This document shows positions 5,779 to 8,463 of a stretch of 8,463 nucleotides of DNA, in pieces. How positions within the stretch are numbered: position 1 is the stretch's first letter; every line of letters starts with the position of its first letter. The notes beneath the pieces were generated by a model, which was given only the letters and a program-made list of their open reading frames with translations, searched no databases and was not told the DNA's origin. The translations under genes and the position numbers were made by a program. Source of the DNA: Methanocorpusculum sp. (GTDB taxonomy: Archaea > Halobacteriota > Methanomicrobia > Methanomicrobiales > Methanocorpusculaceae); assembly GCA_030539595.1 (NCBI GenBank), contig JAUNXW010000031.1, positions 4,980-13,442 of the forward strand, given 5' to 3'.

Positions 5779-6225
5779 TTATTGTGTGAAGTATTCAGTC
5801 CTAATAGGCTGACCGTTTTGATAAATTTCTGTTGCGGATACTGCTGTGATTGTAAGCTTTTCTCCGTTAACGGTCTCGGTTACTTCGGTTGATTTCAGTG
5901 TGAACACAACTGTTTTTCCGTCCGGGTTAATTGTAATCGGGTTGTTCTGATACTGCTTGATGATTTTCGGAACGACATCATTTACAAGTGCGGCATCGTA
6001 GCTGTGATAATTGTCCTTGTATGCAATCTTCTGATTTCCAGAAAGGACACCGTTTGAGTTTGTTATGTCGTACGTTGCAACGTATGCGTCAGTTGTAATT
6101 GTGTAGTGAGACGCTCCGCCGGCTTGGGATGTCGGTTCTGCCGAAGGAGTTGACGGGGCTGTACATCCTGCAGTGATTACTACTGCAGCAAGCAGTAACG
6201 AGAGTAAGAAAAATAACTTCTTCAT
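5779..6225 (-). CDS. Small secreted lipoprotein of unknown function
   Basis: I do not recognise this 148-residue protein. It has a clear lipoprotein signal: MKK, a hydrophobic stretch (4-19) and a lipobox ITAG|C with the lipidated cysteine at 21. Next is a low-complexity Thr/Ser/Pro/Ala linker (22-38), as in archaeal surface lipoproteins. The mature part (40-148) is predicted by eye to be mostly beta strands: YTITTDAYVATYDI, QKIAYKDNYHSYDAAL, a helix VNDVVPKIIKQYQ, then KTVVFTLKSTEVTETV and KLTITAVSATEIYQ. No catalytic motif or metal-binding cluster is evident. It would sit on the outer face of the membrane. It is convergent with ftr and divergent from the dehydrogenase gene, sharing a 108-base promoter region with the latter. 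The start is set by the signal peptide; no Shine-Dalgarno site is seen. Confidence 0.85.
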   Translation of the reverse strand: MKKLFFLLSLLLAAVVITAGCTAPSTPSAEPTSQAGGASHYTITTDAYVATYDITNSNGVLSGNQKIAYKDNYHSYDAALVNDVVPKIIKQYQNNPITINPDGKTVVFTLKSTEVTETVNGEKLTITAVSATEIYQNGQPIRTEYFTQ

Positions 6226-6282
6226 AATTGTATTGTGTGTTTTATTTGGTGATGAATTTTTTTAATCGGAAGCTATGTTCCG

Positions 6283-6318
6283 CTGATTATAATTAGGAAT
6301 GTTTTTACTCTATTATAT
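6283..6318. promoter_or_regulatory. Divergent promoter region for the lipoprotein and dehydrogenase genes
   Basis: GATTATAATTA (6285-6295) reads as a TATA-like box on both strands. Leftward it would start lipoprotein RNA near 6264, a leader of about 38 bases. Rightward it would start dehydrogenase RNA near 6315, a leader of about 19 bases. A second box TATTATAT (6311-6318) is too near ATG 6334 for normal use. Neither gene has a Shine-Dalgarno site. Confidence 0.35.
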
Positions 6319-6333
6319 CTTAAATATCATCGT

Positions 6334-7278
6334 ATGGCATTTAAGAACGTGGTTTTAATCGGCGGAGGAGTACTCGGAAGCCAGATTGCGTATCAGACCG
6401 CATATGCAGGATTCAACGTAATAACGTATCTCAGAAGCGAAGCTTCTATTGAGAGAACAAAGCCTAAAGTAGACAGACTTCATTCTATCTACGTCTCGGA
6501 ACTCAAAGCGGCAAAAGAACACGGAGGAGCTGTAAGCAGAGGTCTTGTGTTCAACGAAAAAGACATGTCCAAAGTCGATTTTGATGCTCTGATTAAGAAG
6601 GCGGATGATGCATATAAGAATATGCAGTATGAGACCGACCTTGCAAAAGCCGTCAAAGATGCAGACCTTATTATTGAGGCACTCGCGGAAGACCCGAAGA
6701 TGAAGACTGAGTTCTATGCGAAGATGAAAGACCTTCTTCCGGAAAAAACAATTATTGCGACGAACTCGTCGACGCTTCTTCCAAGTATGCTTGCAGCGTC
6801 AACCGGAAGACCGGAAAAATTCCTCGCACTTCACTTTGCAAACGATATCTGGAGAGGAAACACAGCAGAGGTAATGGGACACAGCGGAACCGATAAGAAA
6901 GCATATGATGCGGTTGCTGATTTTGCGGTTGAAATCGGTATGATTCCGCTGAAACTTAAGAAGGAGAAGGCAGGATATATTCTTAATTCCATGCTTGTTC
7001 CGTTCCTGAGTTCTGCACAGGCGCTTTTGGCTGACGGTATTTCGGATGTGGAGACGATTGATAAGACCTGGATGCTTGCAACAGGCGCACCGCTTGGTCC
7101 GTTCCGTATTCTTGATGTTGTCGGTATTACTACGGCATACAATATTGTCAGTATGTCTCCGGGGGCTGATGATGTTTCGACAACTCAGGGCAGGATTGCG
7201 AAGCTGCTGAAAGAGGAATATATTGATAAGGGCAAGCTCGGTATAAGTACGGGCGAAGGGTTCTATAAATATAAATAA
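6334..7278 (+). CDS. 3-hydroxyacyl-CoA dehydrogenase-like NAD-binding oxidoreductase
   Basis: A 314-residue protein of the 3-hydroxyacyl-CoA (3-hydroxybutyryl-CoA) dehydrogenase family. The Rossmann motif is GGGVLG (10-15), with DADLIIEALAED (109-120) as the later NAD-domain strand. The catalytic set is in place: serine in NSST (144-147), H167 in ALHFAND, E179 in NTAEVM and N218 in AGYILNSM. HFAND replaces the common HFFNP. The C-terminal domain ends with GPFRILDVVG (255-264) and LGISTGEGFYKY, the family's usual closing motif. LRSEASIERTKPKVDRLHSIY (about 33-53) is a feature I recall from Firmicutes (lactobacillus-like) homologues. No acyl-CoA genes adjoin it, so the natural substrate is uncertain. 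Base composition matches its neighbours. Start ATG 6334 lies directly before the Rossmann strand. Confidence 0.85.
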   Translation: MAFKNVVLIGGGVLGSQIAYQTAYAGFNVITYLRSEASIERTKPKVDRLHSIYVSELKAAKEHGGAVSRGLVFNEKDMSKVDFDALIKKADDAYKNMQYETDLAKAVKDADLIIEALAEDPKMKTEFYAKMKDLLPEKTIIATNSSTLLPSMLAASTGRPEKFLALHFANDIWRGNTAEVMGHSGTDKKAYDAVADFAVEIGMIPLKLKKEKAGYILNSMLVPFLSSAQALLADGISDVETIDKTWMLATGAPLGPFRILDVVGITTAYNIVSMSPGADDVSTTQGRIAKLLKEEYIDKGKLGISTGEGFYKYK

Positions 7279-7303
7279 TTTTTTTGGTATTTCTATTTTT
7301 TTT
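7279..7303 (+). terminator. Oligo-T terminator after the dehydrogenase gene
   Basis: Seven T (7279-7285) follow the stop codon at once, and eight more lie at 7296-7303. Paired T-tracts of this kind are typical archaeal termination signals. No stem is seen. Confidence 0.5.
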
Positions 7304-7690
7304 AATCCGCATCAATTAGAGGAAGAACCAAAACTTTGTCTAATTAAAGCCGCAGCTAAGACGATAAAAATTAGTGAAGTACAGGTTTGGTTTTGTATGG
7401 GTGTTGTGTAAATACCGTTAATTCTGGCTTATTTTTCTGATTTGGGTGTTGTTCACAGATATTCGGGTTCTTTTCAGACGATGAAACACCTTGCCGGTTG
7501 TAGATAGCGGCTTAAAATCGTTCTGTGTAAGTCAATGGAGGTTCGAGATATATTGATACTTTTGATTATTTTTTGTCGTCTTTGTAGTAGTTCGCACAGT
7601 ACAGACACGCAGTGTTCGTCTGAGGGGATTTTATGATGGAGAGTTCTTTTTTCCACCCTCATTATATCCTGCACAGTTATCGATTAGTTT
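7304..7690. other. Gene-free stretch, no convincing coding content
   Basis: No RNA gene and no convincing protein gene is visible. The only notable item is an 18-base word at 7365-7382 (TAAAAATTAGTGAAGTAC) that differs by one base from 1366-1383 in the element on the left. A 66-codon GTG-start frame on the minus strand (7674-7474) has no recognisable domain and no good initiation signal. The stretch may be decayed sequence beside the repeat-rich region that follows. Confidence 0.4.
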
Positions 7691-7718
7691 TATTTCGGCT
7701 AAGTTGGGGCTTCGCTTC

Positions 7719-8031
7719 GCAAGTTTTCAACTTGCTCGGCTGAGGACGCTAAAGCGTCCCGCCTACGATAATCTCTCCGCTCAGCGTTGATAGGAATTTA
7801 TTAGAAGTTCGGCTCACTTCGTTCACCTCACAAAAACAAACCGCAAATCTCACAAGTCTTCGACTTGCTCGGTCTTAGTCGCTTCGCTCCCTCGACTTAC
7901 GCAAATCTCTCGGCAATCGCATTTTTCTTACGCTCGGTCGCGCCTTCGGCTATCGCCTCAGCCAATTCGCTCCCTCGCTTGAAAAAGTTTGCAAGTCAGA
8001 GACTTGCAAATTTGGCAAATCTTCGATTTGC
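7719..8031. repeat. Cluster of covarying mini-hairpins
   Basis: At least four compact hairpins share one plan, a stem CAARTY/RAYTTG with a three-base loop: GCAAGTT-TTC-AACTTGC (7719-7735), CAAGTC-TTC-GACTTG (7853-7867), TTTGCAAGTC-AGA-GACTTGCAAA (7988-8010) and GCAAATC-TTC-GATTTGC (8015-8031). Between them are GGACGCT-AA-AGCGTCC (7744-7759, innermost pairs approximate), AGTCG/CGACT (7877-7881, 7893-7897) and many CTTCGCT or GCTCGG words. The open frames running through this stretch are made of these repeats and are not genes. Confidence 0.75.
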
Positions 8032-8108
8032 ACAAATACTGCCGACACTTCTTCGGAGTTATCTTATTTTATTTTGTCTTGTGTTCTCTTACCCCCCCTA
8101 ACAGCCTG

Positions 8109-8165
8109 CCGCGACTTGAGCGGCTCGGGGTGGGGGAATTCGCGTCAGCGAACTTCCCCTGCCCC
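8109..8165. repeat. GC-rich hairpins
   Basis: CCGC-GACTTGA-GCGG (8109-8123) is followed by a long stem, 8127-8143 against 8148-8165: about 17 pairs with one mismatch and one bulge, closed by a four-base loop GTCA (8144-8147). Runs of G and C stand out sharply from the AT-rich surroundings. Function unknown; no poly-T follows, so it is not a typical terminator. Confidence 0.65.
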
Positions 8166-8247
8166 CTATTTATCTCCCGCACCGTCTGAATTTACTTCCC
8201 GACATAATTTCCAATCCGCCCGCAAAAATCCCCTGCATGTGATATTG

Positions 8248-8346
8248 TCTAAGTTTTCTGCTGCAGTGTGGATACATTTCGTTACACCACGAAAATCACA
8301 AAAGGATTGCTGTTAATTATTCTTGTGATTATTATTGTAAACTTAG
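8248..8346. repeat. Shortened inverted copy of the left palindromic element
   Basis: Bases 8297-8346 are the reverse complement of 1180-1229 with two mismatches in 50. Bases 8248-8299 match the reverse complement of about 1313-1365 with roughly 46 of 53 identical. The two halves are adjacent here but 86 bases apart on the left, so this copy lacks one palindrome arm. The junction falls at a shared CAC preceded by GAAAA. Confidence 0.85.
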
Positions 8347-8423
8347 CAAGCCCAATGTCTTGCTCAGCTAAAGATGCTAAAACATCTCGCCTCAACTGAG
8401 AAACCCAATGGTTTCCGCATTGG
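8345..8423. repeat. Hairpin module related to 7719-7764, plus a third hairpin
   Basis: AGCAAG/CTTGCT (8345-8350, 8359-8364), then CAGCTAA, then AGATG/CATCT (8372-8376, 8383-8387) and CGCCT repeat the order and wording of the module at 7719-7764. CCAATG-GTTTCCG-CATTGG (8405-8423) is a further hairpin. The stretch to 8463 shows no gene. Confidence 0.55.
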
Positions 8424-8463
8424 ACAGCCTCAACACAGCACAAATCATCAGACAAAAAGTTTT

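Noticed and set aside
6248..6284. GTGATGA followed by CTGA, like C and D boxes of an archaeal guide RNA
   Set aside because: The spacing is about 30 bases, no D' and C' boxes lie between, and the stretch is explained as leader and promoter of divergent genes.
7530..7560. GGTTCGAGA, like a tRNA T-loop
   Set aside because: No acceptor stem, anticodon arm or D-arm can be paired around it.
7474..7674. 66-codon minus-strand frame with a GTG start
   Set aside because: No recognisable domain, no good initiation signal, unusual composition (many His, Arg, Cys) and a position in decayed non-coding DNA. Kept only as a note in the gap entry.
7865..8316. Three overlapping plus-strand frames of 66-80 codons
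   Set aside because: They are translations of the hairpin repeats and GC-rich stem, with low-complexity products and no initiation signals.

Overview
The window reads as chromosomal DNA of a methanogenic euryarchaeon, probably order Methanomicrobiales and possibly Methanocorpusculum-like; the genus is only an impression. The decisive gene is ftr (4842-5738), a core enzyme of methanogenesis from CO2. Archaeal-type PurC, a SepF cell-division protein, a single-finger ZPR1 and an MCT-1-like PUA protein agree with this. Promoters look archaeal: TATA-like boxes sit about 26 bases before several start codons with no Shine-Dalgarno site, which suggests leaderless or nearly leaderless transcripts. Only ftr has a clear ribosome binding site.

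Layout: 2-229 is the 3' end of purC; 407-937 is a nitroreductase-family flavoprotein. 938-1629 has no gene and holds a 529-bp element with terminal inverted repeats and a large inner palindrome. Then a minus-strand block, read from right to left: a PUA-domain RNA-binding protein (4628-4131), a hairpin terminator, and the tight cluster sepF (3934-3557), zpr1 (3550-3002) and an Rsm22-type methyltransferase (2997-1630). After a divergent promoter region come ftr (+), a convergent small lipoprotein gene (-), and a divergent 3-hydroxyacyl-CoA dehydrogenase-like gene (+). The last 1.2 kb (7279-8463) has no believable gene and is dominated by small hairpins, a GC-rich hairpin and a shortened inverted copy of the element seen at 1.1-1.4 kb.

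How the genes fit together: sepF, zpr1 and the rsm22-like gene are almost contiguous (gaps of 6 and 4 bases) and likely co-transcribed. With the PUA gene upstream they join cell division (FtsZ anchoring) with translation functions (elongation-factor folding, small-subunit maturation, RNA binding). ftr stands alone, away from other methanogenesis genes. The dehydrogenase resembles proteins I recall from Firmicutes and has no beta-oxidation neighbours here, so it may be acquired.

The most unusual material is non-coding: a palindromic, MITE-like repeat with an 86-bp indel derivative in inverted orientation 7 kb away, and a cluster of mini-hairpins whose stems change in a compensatory way.
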